A stretch of DNA of 64,000 bases. Source: Bacillus timonensis. GTDB taxonomy: Bacteria > Bacillota > Bacilli > Bacillales > Bacillaceae_L. The notes beneath the pieces were generated by a model, which was given only the letters and a program-made list of their open reading frames with translations, made no database searches and had not been told where the DNA came from. Shown piece after piece: positions 53,164 to 61,921 of the stretch. The position numbers were made by a program, and so were the translations under genes. The DNA lies in assembly GCF_000285535.1 (NCBI RefSeq), contig NZ_HE610986.1, positions 955,915-1,019,914 of the forward strand. Direction: 5' to 3'. Position 1 is the first letter of the stretch. Each line of letters starts with the position of its first letter.

Positions 53164-54315
53164 TTATTTGTATAAAAGATAAGGTTCTCTTTGCTTTTTA
53201 AAGGCATCTATTTGTGCCTCACATGATTCTAGGAAACTCTCAGACTTCCCTGCTACTACTAAATCCTTCAAACCCTTTGTCCCCGTTAAAAGATCAAACA
53301 TATAGGTTTTCTTTTCACCAAATTGAAGGAGTTCAAAATCAGTAGGATACATCTCAGCGATTGTTTCTAGTAAAATTAATCCTGTTTTCAACGAATGGAT
53401 TTTCCTGCGATTGGTAATGTGAAGCTGAACACCTTCACATACAGCACCCTTATGCTTTTGGTAGGTTGGCACGAAGGAAATCGGTCGAGCCAACACTCCA
53501 GGTAGCTTTTTCTCATTAAAGCGCTTAGCCAATTGGTAGCCTTCAATATAGGGGCTTCCCACATATTCAAAAGGTCGGGTCGTGCCTCTTCCCTCCGATA
53601 AATTTGTCCCTTCAACTAAGCAGGTTCCGGGATATAACGTACACATATCCATTCCAGTCGTATTCGGTGAAGGTGGAATCCAAAAAAGACCCGTTTCATC
53701 ATAAAACATCTCCCGCCGCCAGCCCTCCATTGGAATCACTGTTAACTCACAATCGATTCCAAATTCATGCTTATACATGAGCGCAATTTCGCCGACGGTC
53801 ATGCCGTGGCGATTTGGAATTGGATAGAGACCAACGAAGGAGCGAACATCCTCTTCGACAAGATTTCCTTCCATCACGTTTCCAGTAATGGGGTTTGGTC
53901 GATCAAGAACAACGAATTCTTTTCCGTACTCGGCACATGCCTCCATCACATACGCCATCGTGTAGATAAATGTATAATATCTTGCCCCAATATCCTGAAG
54001 ATCGAAAAAAATCATATCTACGTTCTCAAGCATTTCTTTCGTAGGTTTTTTCGTTGCTCCGTAAAGACTATAGACCGGTAAATTTGTATAGGGGTCCACA
54101 AAGGTTTCAACCTTTTCCCCTTCCTTTGCACTTCCTCGAATTCCGTGCTCTGGACCATATAAAGCCGTAAGATGAATCTTTGGATGCTCATAAAACAAAT
54201 CAATTGTTGGTGTTAAATCGCGGTCAACCCCCGTCATATTGGTAACCAATCCGACTCTTTTACCCTTACATATATCTACAGAGTTCTTTAAAAAACGATC
54301 CAACCCAATCTCCAT
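53164..54315 (-). CDS. namZ: Exo-beta-N-acetylmuramidase NamZ family protein (DUF1343)
   Basis: DUF1343 protein (383 aa). B. subtilis NamZ releases terminal MurNAc from the non-reducing end of peptidoglycan fragments. The family core is complete: GKRVGLVTNMTGVDRD, LYGPEHGIRG, DLQDIGARYYTFIYTM, RPNPITG and SPNTTGMDMCTLYPGTCLVEGTNLSEGRGTT. The B. subtilis enzyme has a signal peptide; here the protein starts directly with MEIGLDRFLKNSVDICKGKR and no hydrophobic signal precedes, so a cytoplasmic location is inferred. Its start lies just 3' of a terminator-like hairpin and the 52-bp array. Confidence 0.88.
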   Translation of the reverse strand: MEIGLDRFLKNSVDICKGKRVGLVTNMTGVDRDLTPTIDLFYEHPKIHLTALYGPEHGIRGSAKEGEKVETFVDPYTNLPVYSLYGATKKPTKEMLENVDMIFFDLQDIGARYYTFIYTMAYVMEACAEYGKEFVVLDRPNPITGNVMEGNLVEEDVRSFVGLYPIPNRHGMTVGEIALMYKHEFGIDCELTVIPMEGWRREMFYDETGLFWIPPSPNTTGMDMCTLYPGTCLVEGTNLSEGRGTTRPFEYVGSPYIEGYQLAKRFNEKKLPGVLARPISFVPTYQKHKGAVCEGVQLHITNRRKIHSLKTGLILLETIAEMYPTDFELLQFGEKKTYMFDLLTGTKGLKDLVVAGKSESFLESCEAQIDAFKKQREPYLLYK

Positions 54316-54338
54316 GGCCTCTTTCCCTCCTCTTTAAA

Positions 54339-54362
54339 AAAGAGAGATTTCTCTCTCTTCGA
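54339..54362 (-). terminator. Terminator/attenuator-like hairpin 24 nt before namZ
   Basis: AAGAGAGA (54341-54348) and TCTCTCTT (54353-54360) around TTTC; on the minus strand TTTTTTAAAG follows, then the namZ ribosome binding site and start. It could end the permease transcript or regulate read-through into namZ. Confidence 0.65.
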
Positions 54363-54422
54363 CCTTTATATAGTCGGGGTTACCCCCTCGAAAGGTTACA
54401 TGTACAGCGTATTGAACGTAAC

Positions 54423-54915
54423 CCTCTTCTTTAGCTATATGAAAGGGAAATGGAACCATAGTCTGATTTGTAATCCTCTTCATAAAACTCGTGAAAGGGA
54501 AAACTATTCAATATTTCATTCGTAATCCTCTTCATAAGCTCCGTGAAGGGGAAATCAAATCAAAATCTCATCCCTTTTCCTCTTCATTAGCCCCGCGAAG
54601 AGGAATTGCATCCAAAACCTCATTCCTTTTCCTCTTCATTAGCCTCGTGAAGAGGAATTGCATCCAAAACCTCATTCTTTTTCCTCTTCATAAGCTCCGT
54701 GAAGGGGAAACATAACCAAAATCTCACTCCTTTTCCTCTTCATAAGCTCCGTGAAGGGGAAACATAACCAAAATCTCATTCCTTTTCCTCTTCATTAGCC
54801 TCGTGAAGAGGAAACGTAATCAAAATCTCATTCCTTTTCCTCTTCATTAGCCCCGTGAAGAGGAATTGCATTCAAAATCTCATTCTTTTTCCTCTTCATT
54901 AGCCGCTTGGAAGGG
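54423..54915. repeat. 52-bp hairpin array H2
   Basis: CCTCTTCA begins at 54475, 54527, 54579, 54631, 54683, 54735, 54787, 54839 and 54891, an exact 52-bp period, with a degenerate unit at 54423. A canonical unit is stem CCTCTTCA, loop TTAGCCTCG, stem TGAAGAGG (25 nt) plus a 27-nt AT-rich spacer. The loop varies as TAAGCTCCG or TTAGCCCCG, and the right stem as TGAAGGGG (G-T pair). The array lies between the permease stop and namZ, on the same minus-strand transcript path. Confidence 0.95.
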
Positions 54916-55020
54916 AAAACATTCAAAATCTCAATCAAATCCCCTTAAGGCGGGAACTTCAACATCATCGCGCCCTCATCACGTTTCCAAAAAAGGCTGA
55001 ATGCAAATACTCCTTCGGTG

Positions 55021-55989
55021 CTATTCCTTCACTCCACCAAGTGTCAGTCCTTTTACGAAATGGCGTTGGAACATCATGAATACAATGATCATCGGGATTG
55101 ATGCAATGGCCGCTCCACTCATTAGAAGCTTGAAGCTTGCTAGGTTTGCGTCTTGTAGTGTTTTTAATCCAACTGGCAATGTATATAGATTTGCATCATT
55201 TAAAACGATAATTGGCCACAGGAAGGAATTCCAGACGTTCATAAATGTAAAGATTCCTAGCGCTGCTAGACCTGGTTTAGCAAGTGGTAGGATGATTTTC
55301 CAATACGTTTTCCACTCACTTGCACCATCGATTTTTGCGGCATCTATCAATTCATCTGGGATTGAATGCATAAATTGCCTCATCAAAAATACCCCAAAAA
55401 CCATGGCTAAGTCTGGAAAAATGAGAGCCCAGTGAGTATCCATAATTCCAAAGTTTCGAACCATAATAAACAGCGGTACTAAAGTTACTTGGCCCGGTAT
55501 CATCATCGTCGCAATAATCGACCAGAAAATGAGATTCCGTCCCGGGAACCGCTTTTTCGCGAGGACATACCCGGCCATCGAGTCGAAGAGGAGAATCCCA
55601 ATGGTTACGACAACGGCTATATAAAAACTATTAAAAAACCAAACTCCAACATTATTTTTACTAAACAATGTCGTAAATCCTGAGAAGGTGTCCTCTATGA
55701 TATAATCCATCACTTCACGGTGATAAGCTGCAGCCTCGGTGTCACCAGCCTTATCCGCATCACGGGCTTTCCCCCAATGCTCAAAGTACTCCGTAATCCC
55801 CATCGGGTACATTTTCGGTGGGTTTGAATCGACATAGGACACTTGACGATTTAGTTCTTCATCCTGGTAGCTGCTAAGTTGTAAGGACGTACTAAAAACC
55901 CAGTACAACGGCAAAAGGGAAACAATTGCAAAAATGGACAGTAGCACATATATGATAAGCTTGTTTACTTTTTGAATACCTGGTGTCAT
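55021..55989 (-). CDS. Sugar ABC transporter permease (MalG-type) of the MurNAc cluster
   Basis: A 322-aa permease with six predicted helices; first helix about 11-33. Between it and the second helix is an unusually long extracellular insert of some 75 residues (LSSYQDEELNRQVSYVD ... YHREVMDYIIEDTFSGF). EAA loop DAAKIDGASEWKTYWKIILPLAKP. GGGGGGAAG precedes the ATG. It pairs with the MalF-type permease 12 bp upstream. No ATPase is linked. Confidence 0.92.
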   Translation of the reverse strand: MTPGIQKVNKLIIYVLLSIFAIVSLLPLYWVFSTSLQLSSYQDEELNRQVSYVDSNPPKMYPMGITEYFEHWGKARDADKAGDTEAAAYHREVMDYIIEDTFSGFTTLFSKNNVGVWFFNSFYIAVVVTIGILLFDSMAGYVLAKKRFPGRNLIFWSIIATMMIPGQVTLVPLFIMVRNFGIMDTHWALIFPDLAMVFGVFLMRQFMHSIPDELIDAAKIDGASEWKTYWKIILPLAKPGLAALGIFTFMNVWNSFLWPIIVLNDANLYTLPVGLKTLQDANLASFKLLMSGAAIASIPMIIVFMMFQRHFVKGLTLGGVKE

Positions 55990-56001
55990 AACGCTTCCCC
56001 C

Positions 56002-56922
56002 CTAGTCATCGTACCGAAGCAATCGGAACTGGATAATTGAAAACAAAAGAATAATAAAGAACAATACAACAGATTGAGCTGCAGCAAAGCCAAACTCAAA
56101 ATCTCTAAAGCCCGTCTTATAGATTAAGTGAACAAGAGTTTCTGTTGCCGTACCTGGTCCTCCACCTGTCATCATAATGATTTGGGTAAACACTTGAAAT
56201 GAACCGATGGTACTAAGTAAAACTAAATATAAGGTAGAAGGTTTTAATAATGGCAATGTAATGTGAAACCATTTTTGAAAACTATTTGCGCCATCAATTG
56301 TAGCCGCTTCGTATAACGTATTTGAAATGGAACCCATCGAAGCAAGGTAGAGAATGATCCCGACTCCAAATGGAATTAAACATTGCATGATGATTAAAGC
56401 CCAAAGTGCCGAAGATGACTGCCCCAACCAGTTAAGTGGTTCCATTCCAAACCACCCTAACACATAGTTAAATAACCCAAAATCATAGTTATACATCCAG
56501 CGCCAGACCATCGCCACAATTACCATTGATGTAACGGTTGGTAAATAAAAGGCTCCCCGGAAGAAGCTTTGAGATAGTTTTCCAAGAGGATGGATGAGAG
56601 AAGCAATAATAAGTGCACTTATTACGTTAAAAGGTACCGTTACAACTGTGAAAAGGAATGTATTCCCGAGCGCGTCGTAAAAGGCATCACTTTTAAACAC
56701 CTTGATGTAGTTGTCTAGACCTGCCCATTCACTCCCAAAAATTTTGTATTCCTGGAAGGAGATGATAAACGCCCACACCACCGGGATCGCAATAAATGCA
56801 ATAAACAGGATAAGTTTTGGAAGCAAAAATAAGTATGCGGAATAGTTCTTTTTCATTTGTTGCCATATCGTCGATTTTTTTGTGAGTACTACTGCATCTG
56901 CAGTTTGATGAACGGGTTTCAA
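56002..56922 (-). CDS. Sugar ABC transporter permease (MalF-type) of the MurNAc cluster
   Basis: A 306-aa permease with six predicted helices. EAA loop YEAATIDGANSFQKWFHITLPLLKP. The TTG start at 56922 has GGGGGAA upstream. It follows the binding-protein gene by 67 bp. Substrate is inferred from the cluster to be a peptidoglycan-derived sugar. Confidence 0.92.
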   Translation of the reverse strand: MKPVHQTADAVVLTKKSTIWQQMKKNYSAYLFLLPKLILFIAFIAIPVVWAFIISFQEYKIFGSEWAGLDNYIKVFKSDAFYDALGNTFLFTVVTVPFNVISALIIASLIHPLGKLSQSFFRGAFYLPTVTSMVIVAMVWRWMYNYDFGLFNYVLGWFGMEPLNWLGQSSSALWALIIMQCLIPFGVGIILYLASMGSISNTLYEAATIDGANSFQKWFHITLPLLKPSTLYLVLLSTIGSFQVFTQIIMMTGGGPGTATETLVHLIYKTGFRDFEFGFAAAQSVVLFFIILLFSIIQFRLLRYDD

Positions 56923-56989
56923 TGCTATTCCCCCAATCTTTCATTTGGCAGCAGGTAACCCACTAAGAGCTACCTGCCTTATGCCATTC

Positions 56990-58327
56990 CTACTCGCCTA
57001 ACAATTCATTTACCTTTTTCTCAGCAGCTTTCATTGCTTCTTCTGCTGTTTTCTCGCCATTGAATACTAATTGAAGCTCTGTTTGAATGGCTTCATCAAT
57101 TTTCTTCCATTCAGGGTGACGTGGAAGCATTACAACTTGTGAAGACATTTCTTGTGCACGCTTCATTTGTGGATTGTCTTTATATGGATCCATGTCTGCA
57201 GCGCTCTTACGTGCTGGGAAAATACCATATTCAGTTGCCATTGTGAATTGCTCATCTGTTGTAGAGATAAACTTAATAAATTCGCCAACCATTTCTTTTT
57301 TGCCGTCATCTTCTTGGTGGAACATTGTCCAACCACCTACACCACCAATTGTGACTGGCTCACCTGACTTCCCTGTTGGGTAGTTCGCAACTGCAAAGTT
57401 TGTTGGATATTTTGTTTGTGCAGAGCTAATTGCCCATGTTGCCCACGGTTGCATTGCTACTGTTCGCTGCTCTTCGTTTGCCCAAGCTTGGAATGTACCA
57501 CCAACATCCTGACCACCTAATGTTTCAGGAGCTACATTATGCTTTAATTTTAAGTCAGCAAGCTGTTGAATCGCTTCTACTGCTTCTGGTTCTGTAAATG
57601 TGAATTTTGACATATCCTCATTCAACGGACTTCCACCATTGATATAGAAGAATGGCCAAGCTTCATAATAGCCTGGAAGAATATAAGTTGAGAAACCATA
57701 CACGTCTGTTTTACCATCGTTATCACGGTCAAATGTTAGCTTTTCTGCTGCTGCGAAGAATTCATCCCACGTCCATTCACCATTTGCCGGTGGCTCAACC
57801 CCACGCTCTTCAAATAGATCTAAGTTTAATAGCATTGCATGTACGGTTAAAGAGTTTGGAACTCCGTATAATTTTCCATCAAATGTATATGCATCAAGAG
57901 CATTTTCATAAAAGTCCTTAAGCTCATCCTCTGTAAATAAATCGTCAACTTGCTCAATTACACCTTGTTCAATATGGTCAATACTTACTGCACTACCACT
58001 TATGTCAACAGGTGCTACATCAGGCCATGATTGACCAGCAATCGAAACCCCTAATTTGTCTGGAAGCTCTGCCCATGGAACTTGAACTAATTCAACTTTT
58101 ACCCCTTCATGTGCTGCTTCGAATTCTTTAATTTTACTTTCCATCCAGTGGAATTTATTATCTTTATCATCTGGCCAACGCGGTCCATCCCACACTGTGA
58201 TTGTTCCTGTCCAATCTTTTCCACTGTCTCCGCCGCCATCTTTTGTTGTGTTCTCCTTTTTGCTACAAGCCGCTAACAATCCAATTACTAAAATACTTAT
58301 AAGAAAAAGACTAAGCCATTTTTTCAT
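56990..58327 (-). CDS. Sugar-binding lipoprotein of the MurNAc-cluster ABC importer
   Basis: Family-1 extracellular binding protein (445 aa). The signal ends in lipobox LLAAC with Cys21 lipidated. The mature part has TITVWDGPRWPDDKDNKFHW, TWDEFFAAAEKLTFDRDNDG (a typical sugar-binding loop) and EFIKFISTTDEQFTMAT. The binding pocket sequence does not reveal the ligand; MurNAc-containing saccharides or muropeptides are inferred from neighbours (anmK, nagZ upstream; namZ downstream). Confidence 0.88.
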   Translation of the reverse strand: MKKWLSLFLISILVIGLLAACSKKENTTKDGGGDSGKDWTGTITVWDGPRWPDDKDNKFHWMESKIKEFEAAHEGVKVELVQVPWAELPDKLGVSIAGQSWPDVAPVDISGSAVSIDHIEQGVIEQVDDLFTEDELKDFYENALDAYTFDGKLYGVPNSLTVHAMLLNLDLFEERGVEPPANGEWTWDEFFAAAEKLTFDRDNDGKTDVYGFSTYILPGYYEAWPFFYINGGSPLNEDMSKFTFTEPEAVEAIQQLADLKLKHNVAPETLGGQDVGGTFQAWANEEQRTVAMQPWATWAISSAQTKYPTNFAVANYPTGKSGEPVTIGGVGGWTMFHQEDDGKKEMVGEFIKFISTTDEQFTMATEYGIFPARKSAADMDPYKDNPQMKRAQEMSSQVVMLPRHPEWKKIDEAIQTELQLVFNGEKTAEEAMKAAEKKVNELLGE

Positions 58328-58431
58328 TTCCCTTTTCCCCCTTACGTATCTTTCATCATTGTTTTTTTAAGTACCAACACAAACACTCCCCTACTTGTTC
58401 TTGCCCTCGCCTCCTTTCAATTATGTTGTTT

Positions 58432-59595
58432 TTATGCTAGAGCAATTTTCCCCATGATTACGGAGGTACTTGCTCCTGTTGCTGATGGAAGATTATTTGG
58501 TCGTTTGTTGATGCATTGATAGCCCAATAACGCAAAAACAATTGCTTCCTTGGCGTCAGCTGGAATACCTAGATCATCTGTGCTTCCTAGTTTTATTGAA
58601 GGAGGCAGATTATCTAGTAACCTCTTTCGAAGTGTTTGATTGTACCAGCCACCACCGCTTATAAAAATCTCTTGGATGTTATAGGAATCAATAAATCTCT
58701 TACAGTCATCTGCAATCGTTCGAGCTGTTAGCTCGGTAATGGTAGCTAGCTTATCCTCTGGTGGTAAATCAGCTTTTTCATTCCAAAGTTCTTTCGCATA
58801 ATCGTACCCAAACAGTTCTCGGCCCGTACTTTTTGGTGGAGGTAAACGGTAGTAGTCATGCTTTAAAAGCTCCTCAAGCCATTTCTCATCTACCTTTCCC
58901 TTTGCTGCCAGCTCGCCATTTTTATCAAAGGTTTGCTTTCCATCTGTTGCCCATGTTGTAAAAGCATCCATTAGCATATTTCCTGGGCCAGTATCAAATG
59001 CGAGCACTTGCTCATTGCTCTTTGTAGGTGGCAAAACGGTTAGATTCGCAATTCCACCTATATTGGCTAGGATTCTACCATTTGATTCAGTCCTACATAA
59101 TAAGTCGTCAGCATATGGAACTAATGGTGCGCCCTGACCGCCAACTGCCATATCTCGTGTCCGGAAGTCACCTACTGTCATAATACCGAGACGCTCTGCG
59201 ATCACAGCTATATCTCCAATTTGTAAGGTTGATGCAAGATTGTAGCCCTCCGTCATTTTGCCTTCAGGCTGATGAAAAATCGTTTGACCGTGTGAACTAA
59301 TCAAGTCCACATCACTCATCTTAAGGCCCGCTTCAGCTACTACCTTTTTAGCGGCTTCCGCAAACATCTCACCTAGTAGCATATTTGTAATAGATATATC
59401 TTCGAGCCTTGCTCTATTCGGGTCACAAAGGGCTAAAATTCGTTCTCTCATTGATTCAGAATAAGAAAGTGTTGAAAAATGTTTTAGTTTTACTTGGATT
59501 TTTTGATGCTCATCCTCAGAAATACTTACTAGCGCTGCATCAATTCCATCGAGTGATGTTCCAGACATTAAACCAACAACGACCTTGTCACTCAA
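58432..59595 (-). CDS. anmK: Anhydro-N-acetylmuramic acid kinase
   Basis: AnmK opens the 1,6-anhydro ring of anhydro-MurNAc and phosphorylates it to MurNAc 6-phosphate. Length 387 aa (family about 370). The ASKHA-fold ATP motif GLMSGTSLDGIDA (8-20), SSHGQTIFHQPEG, VGDFRTRDMAVGGQGAPLVPYAD and ILANIGGIANLTVL are all present, as is FISGGGWYNQTLRK. The TTG start overlaps the nagZ TGA (TTGA). The gene is unusual in Firmicutes, because they generally make reducing-end MurNAc rather than anhydro sugars. Confidence 0.9.
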   Translation of the reverse strand: MSDKVVVGLMSGTSLDGIDAALVSISEDEHQKIQVKLKHFSTLSYSESMRERILALCDPNRARLEDISITNMLLGEMFAEAAKKVVAEAGLKMSDVDLISSHGQTIFHQPEGKMTEGYNLASTLQIGDIAVIAERLGIMTVGDFRTRDMAVGGQGAPLVPYADDLLCRTESNGRILANIGGIANLTVLPPTKSNEQVLAFDTGPGNMLMDAFTTWATDGKQTFDKNGELAAKGKVDEKWLEELLKHDYYRLPPPKSTGRELFGYDYAKELWNEKADLPPEDKLATITELTARTIADDCKRFIDSYNIQEIFISGGGWYNQTLRKRLLDNLPPSIKLGSTDDLGIPADAKEAIVFALLGYQCINKRPNNLPSATGASTSVIMGKIALA

Positions 59596-61187
59596 TTCAA
59601 CCTCTCCCTTACCTGAGGAATGGTAACCGGCAATTCCCCTGTTACTTGTTCAAGTCCATAGATTGCGTTTGCTACCATTTTCAAGGCCGGGTAAGGAAAT
59701 TCATATGTGCAAATATAGGCTTGAACTTCTGGTAAAAAAGCCACATCATACGGACTTCTCATCGCAATGACAACAATCGGTACCCCCGTGTGACCTAATG
59801 CTTCGACTAATTTTGTTTGTGAGTCCCCTTTTTTAACAGTTAAGGTTCCAACGATAACAGCATCAAATTGTTGAGCTTTCACTGCCACTTCCTGTATTTC
59901 TTTTTCTGTAGCTGGATTTGATAATTCAACGACCTCTGCCTTTTTATCAATCTCTTTGATGGATTCACCAAGAAACATGGATGAATAACGTCGATCCTCG
60001 GCCCCCATCGTAACTTTATTTTCCGAGTAAACAACTAAAACACGCTTATCTTTCAGCGGTAAAACTCCATTGTTCTTTACAATTGTAATTCCTTGCTTAT
60101 AGATATCATTTGCAAGTTTTTGATGCTCTTCCCCACCAACAAATGATGGTACTTTAGCTGAACCAATTTCATTCCAGCTGCAATACTTTTCTTTTAATCT
60201 TGTAACCCTTGCAACTGCACCATCAATCTGGGCTTGATCGATATCTCCAGATTCCACTGCTGCCACGATTGCATCCATTGTTTGCGTTTGAAGATGATGG
60301 TGATGAGAAACCATCACAAGGTCAACCCCCGCCTTAATCGCTTCCACTCCACCTTTTGCTGTACCGATTGTATTGGCGATTGCATTCATTTCCATACAAT
60401 CTGTTGTAACCACACCATCAAAACCAAGCTTTTCCCGAAGAAGGCCGGTCATTACTTTACGTGACAATGTCGCAGGAACCCCCGGGTTATCTTCGATTGC
60501 TGGAAAATAGACATGTGCTGACATCACTGTGTCTGCACCAGCTTTTATACTATCAACAAAAGGCTTTAACTCAATTTGTTCTAAACGTTCAAGTTCATGT
60601 GAAATAACTGGTAAGTCGAGATGGGAATCGACATTTGTATCGCCATGACCTGGAAAATGCTTTAATGTTGTGATTACACCTGATTCCTGCATTCCTTTCA
60701 TTGCCATTCTTCCAAACTCGGAAACCTTTTCTGCCGATTCACCGAAAGATCTTACGCCGATGACTGGATTTTCAGGATTATTATTGACATCCATTACAGG
60801 TGCCAAATTCCAATTAATTCCGAGTGCTTTCAACTCTTTTCCTGTCGCAACACCAACTTGATAGGCATGGTTAGAATCACCTGTTGCGCCTAAAAGCATG
60901 GCTCCCGGGAAGATGGTTGTGCCTTCTCCTAGTCTACGAACAACCCCATTTTCTTGATCAATACAGATTAAGAGAGGATGCTCATGCCCAGCGTCCTTCG
61001 CAACCTGTTGAAGCTCTCGGGTTAACGAAAGAACGTCCTGTGGTGTCCCAATATTTCTTGCAAAAAGAATGATTCCACCAACATGATGCTCACGAATCAG
61101 TTCTTTAATTTCATCGGAGGCTACGATTCCGTTAAATCCTACGACCATTAGTTGGCCGACCTTTTTTCGCAATTCCTTTTGATTCAT
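59592..61187 (-). CDS. nagZ: Beta-N-acetylglucosaminidase NagZ (GH3)
   Basis: GH3 beta-N-acetylhexosaminidase (531 aa) that removes GlcNAc from peptidoglycan fragments. The NagZ signature KHFPGHGDTNVDSH is at 176-189, with the His-Asp dyad loop (His181/Asp183). The nucleophile Asp lies in GVVTTDCMEMNA. The second, C-terminal domain (about 340-531) is kept, as in B. subtilis NagZ. Unlike B. subtilis NagZ (a 642-aa secreted lipoprotein), this one begins MNQKELRKKVGQLMVVGFNG with no signal peptide, so it should be cytoplasmic. The ATG at 61187 has GGGGGAG upstream. Confidence 0.9.
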   Translation of the reverse strand: MNQKELRKKVGQLMVVGFNGIVASDEIKELIREHHVGGIILFARNIGTPQDVLSLTRELQQVAKDAGHEHPLLICIDQENGVVRRLGEGTTIFPGAMLLGATGDSNHAYQVGVATGKELKALGINWNLAPVMDVNNNPENPVIGVRSFGESAEKVSEFGRMAMKGMQESGVITTLKHFPGHGDTNVDSHLDLPVISHELERLEQIELKPFVDSIKAGADTVMSAHVYFPAIEDNPGVPATLSRKVMTGLLREKLGFDGVVTTDCMEMNAIANTIGTAKGGVEAIKAGVDLVMVSHHHHLQTQTMDAIVAAVESGDIDQAQIDGAVARVTRLKEKYCSWNEIGSAKVPSFVGGEEHQKLANDIYKQGITIVKNNGVLPLKDKRVLVVYSENKVTMGAEDRRYSSMFLGESIKEIDKKAEVVELSNPATEKEIQEVAVKAQQFDAVIVGTLTVKKGDSQTKLVEALGHTGVPIVVIAMRSPYDVAFLPEVQAYICTYEFPYPALKMVANAIYGLEQVTGELPVTIPQVRERLN

Positions 61188-61204
61188 AAGGCTCTCCCCC
61201 ATTC

Positions 61205-61921
61205 CTATAATTCAAAACCAGGTATACTTGAACCTTTTCGAACGTTCGCACCTACCGGGAACTTAAGGGTCTGCGCATACATTGTACGGTTTAAGCACCC
61301 TCTCATCGTGCCAAGCGCTTTATAATAGTCGTAATACCTGAAATCAGTAGAATTCATAATAAACCAGTATTGCGACAACGCCTCTAAATATGTTTCAAAT
61401 TCATCTGTTACATCAACATAAACATCAGGGACATACCCTTCCATGTCCTCCCAATTTTCACTATGAAACATTCTACGAAGCGAGTGCGGTGGAAGCCCTT
61501 CCAATTCAAATCCTGGCAGTGCTCCCTTTAACCAAGCAGCTTGAACGAGGCGTGGACAAAGGGCATGGTCAGGATGCATGCTGTTTTCCCAATGTGTAAT
61601 AACCAAGGTTGGTTTCAGTCTTCTAAAAATCGTCGCAAGTTCAGTAACGGTTTCTTCATCTTCTTTTAGCTCCGCATCCTTATAGGAAAGAGTGATGCTT
61701 TTTGCTCCCAGGATTTCTGCTGCATTCTGAGCTTCTTTCACTTTTTGAATCCGATACTCCTCTACGCTTAGGTGAGGTGGTGTGCCTTTTTCCCCCGCAG
61801 TTAGATGAAGAAAAGTGACCTCATGCCCTGCTTTTGCGTATTTATGGGCAATTGCACCCGCTTGAATTTCCCCGTCACCACAATGAGCGCCAATAATCAT
61901 CAAATGGATTTTTTCAGACAT
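61205..61921 (-). CDS. PIG-L family deacetylase, altered active-site motif
   Basis: PIG-L/LmbE-type zinc hydrolase (238 aa), a family that deacetylates GlcNAc-like sugars. The usual A-H-P-D-D-E motif reads GAHCGDGE: zinc His13 and Asp16 are kept, but the position of the catalytic Asp (second after His) is Gly15. The third zinc ligand region THWENSMHPDH (His110, His116, His119) is intact. It lies between nagZ and amiE with an 8-nt overlap to amiE, so it must be co-translated with them. Its substrate could be an amino sugar freed by NagZ or NamZ. Confidence 0.82.
   Translation of the reverse strand: MSEKIHLMIIGAHCGDGEIQAGAIAHKYAKAGHEVTFLHLTAGEKGTPPHLSVEEYRIQKVKEAQNAAEILGAKSITLSYKDAELKEDEETVTELATIFRRLKPTLVITHWENSMHPDHALCPRLVQAAWLKGALPGFELEGLPPHSLRRMFHSENWEDMEGYVPDVYVDVTDEFETYLEALSQYWFIMNSTDFRYYDYYKALGTMRGCLNRTMYAQTLKFPVGANVRKGSSIPGFEL

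Noticed and set aside
54423-54915. CRISPR array (52-bp period with palindromic repeat)
   Set aside because: The 27-nt spacers are near-identical between units, unlike CRISPR spacers, and no cas genes are near.
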